DNA of 6,576 bases from an uncultured Ruminococcus sp. (GTDB lineage Bacteria; Bacillota; Clostridia; Oscillospirales; Ruminococcaceae): the NCBI GenBank assembly GCA_946540705.1, contig CAMNJD010000203.1:1-6576 (forward strand), given 5' to 3'. Positions 6,547 to 6,576 of the stretch are shown one piece after another. Both the position numbers and the translations under genes were made by a program. The notes beneath the pieces were generated by a model. It ran no database searches, had not been told where the DNA came from, and was given only the letters and a program-made list of their open reading frames with translations. Positions within the stretch are counted from its first letter, which is position 1. Every line of letters begins with the position of its first letter.

Positions 6547-6576
6547 GGGGGACGCAACCCCCTTCGGGGTTTCTTC
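6547..6576 (+). terminator. Mutually exclusive hairpins at the right edge, terminator-like on the plus strand
   Basis: On the plus strand AACCCC (6556-6561) pairs with GGGGTT (6566-6571) around CTTC and runs into T-rich sequence at the edge. GGGGG (6547-6551) can instead pair with CCCCC (6558-6562), so the two stems compete for the same C tract. No plus-strand gene precedes it in the window. It may end a transcript, be part of a dispersed repeat, or belong to a feature beyond the edge. Confidence 0.3.

Noticed and set aside
6486..6576. Possible 3' end of a minus-strand gene entering from the right edge
   Set aside because: Open minus-strand frames exist at the edge, but their short peptides match nothing I recognise, and they cross GC-hairpin and inverted-repeat sequence. 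The evidence is too thin to call a gene.

Overview
The window comes from a fairly GC-rich low-GC-lineage Gram-positive (Firmicutes/Bacillota). The best guess is the Clostridia, Ruminococcus/Oscillospiraceae type. This rests on strong AAAGGAG Shine-Dalgarno sites, sigma-A promoters with extended -10 boxes, a ymfF-ymfH peptidase pair next to lgt, and protein families typical of Clostridia. The lineage is inferred from gene content; no rRNA or other marker is present. There is no sign of a mobile element, CRISPR array, tRNA or rRNA.

Every supported gene is on the minus strand, so transcription runs from right to left. From the right edge there is about 200 bp without a gene, holding an inverted-repeat pair and a pair of mutually exclusive hairpins. 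Next come a good promoter (6351-6379), a leader of about 130 nt and a 643-residue cytosolic protein (4283-6214). That protein joins a ParB/Srx-like N-terminal domain to a BMP/Med-type (PnrA-like) purine-nucleoside-binding fold. After a 162-bp gap follows a 202-residue calcineurin-type metallophosphoesterase (3512-4120), closed by a strong intrinsic terminator (3470-3506).

A second promoter (3380-3408) starts a tightly packed operon: ymfF (2072-3331), ymfH (774-2075) and lgt (1-771, cut by the left edge). ymfF and ymfH overlap by 4 bp (ATGA), and lgt starts 2 bp after the ymfH stop. YmfF is an M16 peptidase-fold protein without the zinc motif. YmfH carries the intact HxxEH motif, so the two look like a catalytic/non-catalytic M16 pair. 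Lgt is the membrane enzyme that lipidates prolipoproteins.

The most interesting item is the ParB-like/BMP fusion. It has the fold of a transporter binding protein but no signal peptide, lipobox or neighbouring ABC transporter genes, so an intracellular ligand-sensing role is more likely than transport. The metallophosphoesterase has Glu where the family normally has the His of the first metal-binding DxH motif. Several long plus-strand open frames, the longest 693 codons, are antisense shadows caused by GC-rich codon usage and are not annotated.
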